From: Sipunculus nudus
Taxonomy: Eukaryota > Annelida > Sipuncula > Golfingiida > Sipunculidae
Length of the DNA: 64,000 nucleotides
Direction of reading: 5' to 3'
Assembly: GCA_026874595.1 (NCBI GenBank)
Contig: CM049312.1
Coordinates: 54,191,429 to 54,255,428, forward strand
Shown here in pieces: positions 1 to 12,100 of this stretch; within the stretch, counting starts at the first letter, position 1, and each line of letters starts with the position of its first letter. Below the pieces are notes generated by a model. That model was not told the DNA's origin and ran no database searches. It worked only from the letters and a program-made list of their open reading frames with translations. Made by a program: the position numbers and the translations under genes.

Positions 1-1371
1 GGGGGGGGGGGGGGGAGGAGGGGGGGGACAGTGTTTGGTCTGACTGTTGTCCTTTGGCCTCTGTGTCATATCTTGTGAACATTATAACTTTTAAACCAAT
101 TGGTATATTTTCATGAAGTTTAAAAAATAAATTGTTTCTACCAATATCTTTGACGAGTTCGAAAACCAGTGACCTTGACCTTCATGATATAGGTCAATGG
201 GCCAAAAACATTTTTTTGTGAACCCCATAACTTTTGAAGTATCACATATTTTTTCATCAAATTGTTTCAACCAAGTTCTTTGAAGAGTTTGAAAATTTGT
301 AACCTTGATCTGGATCTTCAAGGTCAAATCAAATGGTAACAGCTCTATTCTAGTAATTCCCCCCCCCCCCTCGGGTCCAGAAGGTGAGGTGATAAGCAGT
401 TTAAGTTTGTAATGTATAATGAGTAGAAGACAAACAACTGACAAAGTTTTATGAAAATGTCTGTGCTTTATTACATATGTACAGGATAAAACATGGGTGC
501 ACACATTTTAAATTGATGTATTTATATTATTGCACATGAAAGGTCAAATGATAGCTAGAAGTGATCCAACATTTGAAAACAAGGCTGTGAACAGTCACAT
601 TGTACCTGTATCAGTTTAAACAGGCAGCACACACATCTGGGACTGAATGCTCACATTCACTCCTCCAGTCCATACTTGGTTACTGTACAGAGCAATTCAA
701 TCCAGTCTCAACAGTTATACAATATATTAGTGTGCCAGAACCACACTGATAATTAATTGGATTTAAATAAAATCATAAATCCTGCTTTACATTGAAGCAG
801 GGATAAATGCCTATCCATTCATCCAATATTTAAGTAATATACAAAACTGGTTTGTCCACCAGTCCTTGAAAACTCTTTTTAACTTCTAGACTTGTGACAA
901 TTTTTCATGCGCTTATTTTTCATTGGGGAAACTTAACCAGGTAATATACAGTAATATCCTGATAAAAACATGGGTGTAACTCAGTTTCTAAGAGTGAATA
1001 AAACCAGGCCAGCAGTGAAGCTGTCCCCCAGTGGCCCTCTAAAAAAGCTGCAACTCTTCCTCCCTCCAGTATGTGAAACGAGGCAATATTGCCATCCATA
1101 TGAAGCCAATGGCTGAAAATCTGATTATAATGTCCTCCTAACATTATATTTAGTTCAGGGAAGTAATGTTATCACCTGAGTCTGTCAATAGGATGGCACA
1201 GAAACTACTGAACTGATTTTCATTACAATTTCTGAGGGGATCAGACTTGAACCAGCGAAATGCCCCATCAAATTTTAGTGGGGATATAGATAAAGGGTTA
1301 CATGCAGTTTGAATGTTGTGCCTTGGTGCAGGCATGCCCTCCACTGAATGCCATCTAAGATTACCAATATA

Positions 1372-1456
1372 CAGTGGAACCTGTCTCAAAGACCACCCGT
1401 CTATAAAGACCTTTCTGACCTGTCTCATGGGTGGTCTCCTAACACAGGTTTCACTG
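1372..1456. mobile_element. Short TA-flanked inverted-repeat element (MITE-like), 85 bp
   Basis: Ends CAGTGGAACCTGT and ACAGGTTTCACTG are inverted copies, flanked by TA on both sides. It has internal complementary GACCACCC/GGGTGGTC. Same terminal sequence as 30290-30476 and 39156. Mariner-type TA target duplication is inferred. Confidence 0.65.
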
Positions 1457-1941
1457 TATAGATGAAACGAGGCTTATGTCATATTACACACCGGAAGAAT
1501 TCATGGCTAGTGTTGAAGGGTTCACTACGAATCCTATCTGATCAACTGCTAGCTTACAAGTTAACAGGCACACCCTGAAGATCACATTTAAAAAGTATAG
1601 GGTACAACATCTCAGAAATGTCCAGGAGCATCTACAAACATGGTTTCATGTTTTTTTCTTAATATTTTACTGTCTAACTGCTTTGGATCCATTGACATGT
1701 AAATATTCCAAAAGCCGAGAAGGGTTCTTAAGGTATTTTTGATACAGATTGATTTTATTTAGATTTTTAAAATATTTTAATACTTCATCTCTTATCTAGT
1801 TATTATTTATTCCACCATATCTTTACCAGCTACAGAATATTTCATACCATTATGCTAGGTTAGAGTCCAAAGACATTTTTTTAATTTGGGATGTTGATGC
1901 TCAAAATTATGTTTTTTAATTATAGAAAACATATTTATAGC

Positions 1942-2265
1942 ACAGTTTAGCTGATATTAAGGAAACATGAAACAATGAGTAGAGACTCTTATGATAGTTC
2001 TGAGACCTTAATAGTGCAGAGCGGTATAGAGATATAGTGATAATGTATAAAACTAGTAATTTTTTTTTTGCTAAAAAAATAAAAAAAAATTTGGAAATCG
2101 CAAAGTTATACATATATAATAAAGTAGAGAATATTTTAAGCTTACAGAACATGTACATGTCATGTGGTCACAGAGCAACAGTTTAGCTGATATTTAGGAA
2201 ACATGAAACAATGAGTAGAGACTCTTATGATAGTTCTGAGACCTTAATAATGCAGAGAGGTATTT
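1942..2265. repeat. Local ~88-bp direct duplication with 236-bp offset
   Basis: 1942-2029 and 2178-2265 are near-identical (both contain GAAACATGAAACAATGAGTA and ATGATAGTTCTGAGACC). No coding content was seen. Confidence 0.8.
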
Positions 2266-5146
2266 CTAAACCCAAACCCAAGGGAACAGTAGCTACATTC
2301 AGGGACTGCCTGAGAATGATACAATAACTCCAGCATATTTCCCATGACTGACTATTGCCCCAAAGGTACAAATATATAAAATCATAAACCTGAAACCATG
2401 TGTGTTAGCTACACTGGTCTGTACACTTGGATATATTACCAGTCACATAAACTGATATTTTGATACGCTAAGGTGATGTCACATTACCCCAGTGCTCATG
2501 TAGTTCAAACAATACACAACAAACTTCATCAGAACTAATTTAACAGCCTTCTGTATTGCTGAAAACTGTATGTTACACTCAAATGAACCCCTGTATTTTC
2601 AGACAGCTATACAATATATTACAACTTGGTCCCTTCTGTATACCTTTTCATATACTCTCTCTATGCTCCTAGCTTCAAGTAAAACTGTCACCATGTGGTC
2701 ACATTTTACATACATCTACAGTACATCCATGATAGTAGAACGTCAGGCTGATCAGCCGTATGTATAACCCTACCCTACCCCCAACTGAGTTGCTCATCCA
2801 TGTATAGATGCCAGGGTACACAATCACAAAAAAACCCTTATTTGCTGTTGCTGACAGAATGCTCTTGGAGATTTTATGCAATCTTGTCAATCAGTTTTAT
2901 GTCCAGGAAAAATACAACACAGAGTTAAATATAAAAGATAGAGGCAATCATATTAAACTTCCTTTATTTGCTGCAGCTTACAGAATGCTCCTTGAAATCT
3001 GAATGTCTTGGAGACATGCTCTTTGAGATTTTGTCAGTCAGTCTAGAGTCCAGGGAAATTGCAACACAAGATGTAAATATGAAAGATAGATATATCTTTC
3101 ATAGCTAGTCAGTCTTGAATTTGAACTTTCTAACATCATTCACTAAGAACCAACCACCCGATTCTCTTTAAGACAAAACAGAGTGAGATTAGAATTTCAG
3201 TTATGTTAAAGCTTGCTGACACACACACACACACAGGATAATAACCAGGTGATTCTGGCTACAGATTCTTTATATCAACCACTGGCCATAAATTCAACTG
3301 TGGTGATTACATGAGACAAAAAAGTCTCTTGCCTTTCTTCTTCAGGTCAATGACCTGGATTCAGGCAAGATAAAGAGAAGTCTAGCCAGTTGCAAAATTG
3401 TAAATCTGTAGCTTCAGAGGTGTTAAAATATACCCTGCTCTCCAGGAATCCAGCCAGAGAGACCTGGGGTCATCACTAAAGCCCAGTTAATCTTAAGTCA
3501 GCTGAGCAAAAATAAACTGTCCATGAGACCAAGGCTTGTGTATTTCTGATATACATGTACAATGGAATTCCACAATTTCTGCATTTTTTTCTGCTCATCC
3601 TGACACCTTACAGTGGAACTTGTCAATTACGAAGCATAAGGATTTGAGTTTCCCTATTTGTGTGAATTCAAAGAGCTACAACACTACCACAGTGTCTATA
3701 TATGTATATGGTATATGGGTCTACTGTATATTGTGTGTTACTGTGTTTGTGTTGATCAGTACATCAGACTGGTGTAAATACATCATTTTTAGTACAATCC
3801 TACTACACAACTGAAGTAGGAGGGGTTCAGTTTCAAACAAACTAGAAATATACTACACAGAGCCTGTTTTCACATACACTGTGGTGAGATTATGCCACCG
3901 CTGAATCAGCAGAAATGATCTTTTTTTTTAAATAAGTGTACTACACTCAAGTACACAGGTAAATGAAACACACCCTGGACCTTGGGGGACCAACCCCCCC
4001 ACCCCACCCCCTGCCACTGATAGTTATAATTTACAAAGTTAAAAGTAACACAATATGCTTTGGGTCCCAAAATGCATGCTAACATACATTCATATCCTGA
4101 CATTCTTGTGACCTCATTTTAATGGGTCAAGGTCAAAAAGGTGAAAGCCAAGACTATCCCACATCCTGGTGGGGTTTTGTTGTTATTTGATAAAATAAGA
4201 CTCTTATCAACCTAGTCCACATAAAAATACCTGGCCGCATCCTTAACACCTTCTGGGCTTGTGTATGATAAATAAATTACTTGTATTGGCTTGCACAATG
4301 TATATGGCTTTCTCAGCATATATTACTGTACACACTCTAAGATATTATCTGTTGTGGAAAACAGGTAGACAGCAGTGACCCCTGGTGATTGTTCTTATAA
4401 TTATCCATCATATCTGGATTATTAAACTATAGGTCTGCGACCACTGTGTTTGTTCTTCAATTCTTGCCTACTTGTGCTGTATTAAAATAGTAAAATTATT
4501 TACACATAAAATGATATTCTAAAAGCAGAGACATAAAAACAAGTAAAACAATGAATTGATACAATCACAGTCCAACAAGTTTAGGTCACAAAGATAAAAT
4601 ATCACGTGACCACCCCTTCCCCTATCCCCAACCCCCTTCAATACCATATTTGGAGGTGTCATGTGATTTGGAGGTGTCATGTGACATAATGACCCTGGTG
4701 TCATGTGACATGGCGATAATACACCTGATGCTGCCTGTTACAGTCTGTACATACCATATTCAGAAGGTTATATATAGTATACTTAACAGTTGTCCTGCAT
4801 CATGACAACTTAAAAGTGTCATTATCATTTGTCCTTCACGAAGCTAAATCTGAATTGGGTGAAATACTGCTGGACTTGGATCATATTAAATTTATATCAC
4901 ATTATTTCAATATTGACCCAAGAAATATATACATGAATAAATATATGTAGATGAATTTAAGTCATGTTTGGGGCTACACCATTATTGATGGTTTGATATT
5001 TAACTTTGCTCCACAGCATTCATGTGACCTAATCTACAGTGTATCAATGTAAATTTAAACCAAATATGTAGAAGTAAATTCTGGACTGGATTTATAACTG
5101 TGCTTATAGCTGTCCCAAATGAGCTGCTTAAGGTAAGGAAAAAGGC

Positions 5147-5730
5147 CAAAACAGACTAACCCGCACGTCAAGCGTGCGCCACGCTACAAATTCAAAACAC
5201 ACTAACGCAGCTACAACGCGCACGACACGCGTCAGATTAGAAGGTATTAACAAGCACCGATTGCATTTTTTTTGTTTATCTTCGTAAAAATAGTAATTTC
5301 GATAATCAGCGTTGGATTACATGTATACAAATATATATCTTTTGTGACCTGTTCTAAATATGACAGAACTCAGTCACTATTCTGAACGATATCTATATAT
5401 CTGTGTTGCTTTGTTTCATGTTTTCTATCCAGACACAAATGAATAATTATAGTTCAATGAATTATAACAAACTTTTCACCCGGAGTTTTATATAGAATTT
5501 GAGTGCTGGGGAGGGAAACCCTCTATTTAGTTATGTCATTATCAGGAATCCCCACGCGGCTAGCGCGCGTCAAGCGTAAAAAAATCGCTCTAGGAGTGAT
5601 AGCTGGCGCTTGAAGCTTGACGCGCGCGTTAGTCTGTTTTGTTATTGACAAACAGAGTGGAGCGATTTTTCCAGATTTGACGCTTGACGCGTGACGCTTG
5701 TTGCACGCGTTGGTGTGTTTTGGGCTTAAA
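5147..5730. mobile_element. CpG-rich inverted-repeat element
   Basis: CpG-dense block in AT-rich surroundings. The left edge (CCAAAACAGACTAAC, CAAAACACACTAACGC) is repeated in inverted form on the right (GTTAGTCTGTTTTG, GCGTTGGTGTGTTTTG), and CGTCAAGCGT/CGCTTGACG motifs recur at both ends. No ORF. It is probably a non-autonomous DNA element with complex inverted termini; family not recognised. Confidence 0.5.
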
Positions 5731-6139
5731 AAGAAAACTCAAAGCATTTCTGTATGAGGTTTGAAAATAATAAAATGAGGATTGAGAAGACACATTGTTT
5801 AGATATAAACCCTGCTGAACACAAACATGTCTGAAATCTCTGCTTTAAATTATTTCCTGCCAATCTGCTGATCTCATGGAAAGCTTAACTTTTTCAAACT
5901 TGACTGAATTGTTGGAAATGGCATAGAGCTGAGACAGAATGAATATGCTTGTATGTGTTAGTCCATATATCACTACCAAAACTCATCCACAAATGCCTGT
6001 CCACAATACAATATATCAACACTGTTTATCACAGATACCTTTACCAAGTACCTAATTTACAACATACAGTCCTTACACTCACAGCTGGAAACAGTAAATA
6101 AGTCACAAATTGTAAATATAATTATTCCATGGTGAATAC

Positions 6140-6395
6140 AGATACAGCCACATGCAGTGTAAACTGCACAGTGTATATCAAGATACAGCCACACTGCAGC
6201 CATATGCAGTGTAAACTGCAGTGTATATCAAGATACAGCCACATGTAGTGTAAACTGCACATAGTATATCAAGATACAGCCACATGCAGTGTAAACTGCA
6301 CGAAGTATGTCAAGGTACAGCCACATGCAGTGTAAACTGGACAGAAAATATCAAGATACAGCCACATATGCAGTGTTAACTGCACAGAGCACATT
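6140..6395. repeat. Tandem repeat, ~41-bp unit, about six copies
   Basis: The core AGATACAGCCACATGCAGTG recurs at about 6142, 6181, 6231, 6272, 6314 and 6354, followed by TAAACTGCAC. The spacing varies slightly. Confidence 0.8.
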
Positions 6396-8519
6396 GCAAC
6401 ATACTGTGAACAGATAGTCACATACCATTATAACTTTAAAAACTCAGCAATCTGCTGCGTGTTATTTCAGCACTGACAAACAATAATTAAGAATATTTCT
6501 TGTTACCATGGACAAGGAAGCACAGAGCTCAGGAAAAACTGAAATTATCAAAATAAGAAGAATTTCCACCAAGGAGGGTGTGTTTTCACCTGTGTTTGCT
6601 GGTTTTCTGTCAGCCCTTTTACTTGAAGTACTCGCAACATATCTTTATAAAACTTAATACACTGGTCTTAACACAAGGGAGATCAAATGTAATTTGGGTG
6701 GTGATTGTTATCTGAAATGGATTATGTTATCCCCCTGTAGATTTTTTTCTTTCACTATTATCACCCACGTACTACCATGGTACACAACATATCGAAAGAT
6801 CCACTGCTGGCTGGATTAGCAGCAGGACATGTATTCAATCTAGAATCAACCTAAAATCTTGGTTGAAACTGCCTGTTTCTGATAATCATTGTTTTACTTT
6901 ATCTGACCAGGCTTTGAATATCAGCCTGGCAGTGTTGGGTCTGCTCCACTGAAGGTTGTTAGTTGATAAACTGCACACATAATGCAGAAAAACCTATGGG
7001 ATAAATCCAGAAAATGTTGAATTACAAATCACAGACCTTGAGTACAATTTTGATCCTGTAAGCAAGCTACTGATAATGATAACTGACAACACAAAGTGTG
7101 AGAGTTAAATGCACAAAAAATTGCAGCTCTGATGTGCGGGAGAAGCTCTCTGTTTAGTAACCATTTTCAAGTGCTTCATACATCACTTACACTGTATACT
7201 TAAGTAAAAAGCATATGTCCACTGCCCCTTGCCATCTCCTCTATTTGTCTAATACTTCACTATATAAGAAATTGGTGCATATGTTTTCTGTGACTCAATG
7301 CATGGGGAACATTTTGTAACTTGTAATTCTGTAAATAACCTATAATCATCAAATGAAGTTGGCAAACTGCAGAATAAACAGATATAATTATAAATACAGT
7401 AACTCCTGGACTGATAAGATTAAATGTCATTTTACTGGGTTTCACTAAGTACTATTACCATAAATTCTCATCAACTAAGTATAATAGCTGACACAATAGC
7501 TTACTTCATATGACTTAACAGACACCTGACTTGCATCAGACCCATCTAATACACATCTGGAGTTGCTTTTGTCAAAATATCAGTATACATCAGTATCAAT
7601 GAAAATACACTCTACATGAACCAGAAACTGAGAGACTTGGGCGCCTTATGACCTGCAAATGAATCAAAAACTTCAGCTGGCCTATTTTATATTTTTATAG
7701 AGTTTGAAGAGCCACATAATAACACTCGTGCCGTTGAAACTGGTTCCTCTACACAAGTGTATTGCTTTGTCAGTCGCTCAATCCCTCTTGGTAACCGGTA
7801 TGAATATTCATTATACGTTTCAGAGAAAACTGTCCCTATCACATAAGAAAAGCAAGAGCCGAGATGACTGACATTCAGAGAACCAGGCCAGGAGGTTGTG
7901 TAAGGTTCTACATAGCATTATACCCAAAGGACCAAACAAACAACATTATCGCTCAATTTTACATCACCTAATTGAGGACTGCCATTAAACAGACCCTACT
8001 GTTACTCAATATTTCATTATATTATTCAGGACTTACTGTAACTCAGTATATATCCTCGGACATTTGATGACTGTGAACTGTTATTAAACAGACCTTATTC
8101 AATATTGTTACTCAAATTTATCTGAGCAAACTGAGAATTGACCTAAACCTGCTGAACTGTCACATGATGACAACATCATGACGTAATTACGCCATCAGAA
8201 TATCTGACAATAACTGCCTTATCTGATTATCAGAACATGATATTTTTATATGATAGTCCCCAGAAACATTCTCGAGTTTTTGGGTAACTGTGATAAAGTA
8301 CCAAAAAATACCCAATAAACTTACAGTTTAAAGCTGAAAACCTGTAATTAGAATATTTCAATGCCATACCAGGCATACTCATGTAAAATGTATTAAAATG
8401 TTTTGGCATCTCTTACAAGTTCTAAGTGTGATAGTGACTGGAGCCACAAGGTGGCAGTGTCGTAGCCTTCATAAATGGCTGTAGTGATTGATTGTGAACC
8501 AGACTGCCACGTGGAACAC

Positions 8520-8525
8520 TTTATT
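8520..8525 (-). promoter_or_regulatory. Candidate KSR poly(A) signal
   Basis: TTTATT on +, AATAAA on -, about 450 nt downstream of the KSR stop codon. It is the nearest clear hexamer found by eye. In AT-rich DNA such hexamers are common, so the true 3' end may be elsewhere. Confidence 0.25.
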
Positions 8526-8973
8526 AATCTATAATCTATCATATTTGTGATATTTTGTCACAGATACCCAGTAAACCAGTGTTAACTGTTTAGGTATTTT
8601 TTCATGACCGATCGACTGTGACCAACTTTTTTAATGTTCTCAAACTTTTAAGTGTCAATGCCTAAGGTTACCCAAAGGGTTTCACATAAACTTAGTCCTT
8701 AACATGCAGACCTTAAAATATGGAAACTAAATGGTCTTGTAAAAAAACCCTACTGACATGATTGTATATTTAAGTTCTGCCTGCATTTCTGTTGAACTTA
8801 CATCAAACTATACTGGTGTAATATGGCATGAAGCTGCATCAGTACACAGGATATTCTGTATAACAGACTGTCTGACAGGCTGCGTTCCCTGTATAACAGG
8901 ACTTCATCCCATGCTGTCTGAGCTGCTGGTGTTTCCCGTTTGGCATGGTGGGTACATGTTCCCGGTGGCGTGG

Positions 8974-9126
8974 TTAGAAGACAGATTCCGCACTACGAGA
9001 GATCTGTACAGGATGTGAAGGGCTCCTGGCTAATCGTTTCTTGGGGAGTTTTTCAAGTGTTTTCAGTAAACGACTAAAATCTGGCCGGTTACTAGGTTTG
9101 AAGGCCCAGCAAGACATCAAGAGATC
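8974..9126 (-). CDS. KSR: KSR terminal coding exon 19
   Basis: 153 nt including the TAA at 8974-8976. It encodes [32 protein letters not shown], then [18 protein letters not shown]...RP.F..L...LEKLPK and the short SHP...SAE tail are the standard KSR C-terminus. Acceptor TTTCAG. Confidence 0.98.
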   Translation of the reverse strand, partial: DLLMSCWAFKPSNRPDFSRLLKTLEKLPKKRLARSPSHPVQISRSAESVF

Positions 9127-12100
9127 CTGAAATGAAAAATCAAGTTTATTGTAAACAAAGCTGAACAAATCATAAATGAGAAGATACCTGTTCCAATGTA
9201 TATGATGTAAGCTATGATACCACTACTGGACACAGACACTGTACTCAAGTCTGACAATTCTCTCATGAAATAAGAGTGACCTAGTAAGCACTTATCATAT
9301 AAGACCTTAAGTAAAAGTAATATCAAGTTAAATTGGCAAGAACTGATCACTGGGATATTCACTTATGGGTTTTTATATCAAAAATATGTTTCAGGTTCAC
9401 AAAATATCGAAATAAGTTGAGAGACCCAAGCAAGTAACTACTGGTGCCAAAGATTCATAAATGCGGATTACAATAATGGTTATGAATGTTCCCAGTTAAC
9501 AGACCTACAGGCCACAGGCAAACCACCCTGCAAGTAAACATCCTTTTGATTACCTTCTTATGACAGTTTGACTGAAAAGGCAATATTTCTGATATTTAAC
9601 CATATTTCATATAACCAGAAATGACTTAGACCCTGACCTTGACATCTTTAGAAGAATGGATGTTACTAAGGCTCTGCTTAATGCCTCGTCCAACCTGCCA
9701 AATGATCACTTCCGGCTGCGTCGCACGAAAAGGCCATTCACCAGTCAGAAGCTCATACCAAACCGTTCTGAAACAGAAACATCAACAGTAAAACATCATC
9801 CAAATTATACCCTGTACAACCTCCTAATTATGGACAACAGCCGTAAGGTTTCATCCATAACAGGTGTCCACACCACAGGTTTCAGACCGCCAAATCTTCA
9901 TCCACGGGACTGCCTGCAGTGTCTGTAATTGAGAGGGGTCCAGAATAGAAGAGTGCCTGCAAGGAGGGGATCGTCTGTATCTACTGCAAATATTCAGCTA
10001 GACACTGTATACACATACATCATATATCATTTAAAATATTCAATTTCTAACAGAAAAATTATAGGCATAAATTTTGCCAATTGACAAATGAAGAATTTAT
10101 TATAAATGATTATTAATTATGAAAAAATAAGGTTTTATGATAAATAACAAGGCTTAGTTACAGACACATTAGCAATGCAAAAAAATCAGCACACAAGATG
10201 TAGGATAACAAGGTCGTTATTAAATACAAGCCCATTCTGAGAGTGCAAAGCTCACACTGGTTCTGCAGGCATTTGTATTGATATTTAACAAAGGATGAAG
10301 CTTACCCAAAGGCATAAACATCTGTAGCTTCTGAGAACGGTAAGTCCATGTCTCGCATGTAGTTGCCCCACGGCTGTAATCTCCTCGTGATCTCAGGAGC
10401 CAGGTAACACAACCAACCTTTAGGAATTGACAAGCCTTCACGCTGCCTGTAGTAAAAAGGAAGTGGTGTTGTTAGCTCTTCATTAAGGAATACACCACTT
10501 GGGGGGGGGGGGGGGAGCGATTATGGAAAATATATTAAGTCTGTGTGCAAAGTACTGAAAAATGTACCTATAAATCTCTGATTTAAGTAATTTAAATTAT
10601 TTTCTTGCTGACTGATGTTATTACCTCCACTAAAAGAAGTTTGGGGATGGGGGTACATAAATTTTTAAGGGTGGACCTGGATACATATTAAATAATATAC
10701 TCCCACTTACTCTAGCTGGTTGTTGGTTTTACTGTTTAACATATACAACACGCCCAGCCTGTGTGCAGTGTACATACCTTAGTCCATGGCACATTTTGGT
10801 GACATTACATAGTCCAAAATCTGTGATGACAACACCACCTCGTTCTAAGAAGACATTTTTCGTCTTCAGATCCTTGTGGATTATCCCTTTGGCATGTAGG
10901 TAGCCCATACCCTGAAATGGTCAACAAGTCTGAACTAACATTCTTGGCACATATAAAGTACAGGTAGATTAAAGACGTCAGGGCTGGCTGGTAGGGGTAA
11001 AGTTAATACAGATTAACAGTAATGGATCACACAAAATATTGATATTTTCTTGACTTAAAGAGTTTGTCAAGTTTATTTGAATAAAACCACCAAGCAGCAA
11101 TGTAGATGCAGTTGAGAAAGAGAAATAAAACTGCATTTTCTTGTGGAGGCCAATAAAAGCCCTATTCTAACACTGTCACTTAAACCATTTATATTATGTT
11201 TTTTTGTGATACTTTTCTACAAATCTGATTCTTTTCTTCAGTTTGTGATAAAAGTTGACAGAAGTTTTTCTTTATTATTTATATAATTACTTGTCAGAGC
11301 AATCAGTAAATGAACTGACAGACCAAAGAATAACTGGAATGACAAGATTTTGTCAGAGTCACCAGATCCTCTTACACCAGTCTATGTATCATCATATATT
11401 GTGAACTACTGTTATAACATACCTGTGCAATTTGGGATCCTACTATCACCATTTTGTTGAACTGGAATTTTTCGCCTCTAAGGTGAATATGTTTGTACAA
11501 AGTTTCTCCTTTACATAAACTGTTAAAAGAAAAGTGACACATGAATGAGATTATAAAGCAATAATGAGATAATTGAGGACTTCACATTAAAATGCCATGC
11601 TTGGCTATGATGAACAAACAGTCATAGTAATTGTGAATGTTAAAATAAACTAGACATGTCTGTCATCGTTGATGCTATGGTTTCCCCAAATCCTAGGCAT
11701 CCTAATTAAAAGGACTAAAAAGGTAAAAGGCCCCACAAAACACAACAACCATCAAACAATCCATGGAGCTAAGCCACACTAATCTGGAAATATAATTTTC
11801 AATAAAATAAAAAGATGTGAGGCATTGCCACAAGTATTTTTCAACAATAAAAATATTAAAATCTGACTTGCTTTATTTCAAAACCATCCATTACATAAAA
11901 GAGCATAAATTGTCATGAATCCTCAGCACCCCTGATCTTCTGGCCTGGGGATACATTAATTTAAAATTATTATAATAATAATGATGAAATTAATAAACTA
12001 CAAACAAATGTTTACAGGAATTATGCCATTCCTGAAATTCATAGCAACAGGTGTAAATTTATCAACAAGAGATGTAGTTTTGTTTACTTTCTGAAGAAAC

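Larger units (their letters stand above)
1..8973. other. KSR 3' flank or 3' UTR, no recognisable gene
   Basis: The sequence is AT-rich. No exon-like open frames with known motifs were seen on either strand. It contains a G-rich start (1-29), a C run at 361-370, half-site repeat debris at 120-350 (GTGACCTTGACC), a short TA-flanked element (1372-1456), a local duplication (1942/2178), an AC microsatellite (3221-3235), a CpG-rich inverted-repeat element (5147-5730) and a 41-bp tandem repeat (6140-6390). Part of the right end is presumably KSR 3' UTR. Confidence 0.6.

Noticed and set aside
9656-9928. 90-codon + strand ORF
   Set aside because: It overlaps KSR exon 18 on the opposite strand and is its shadow.
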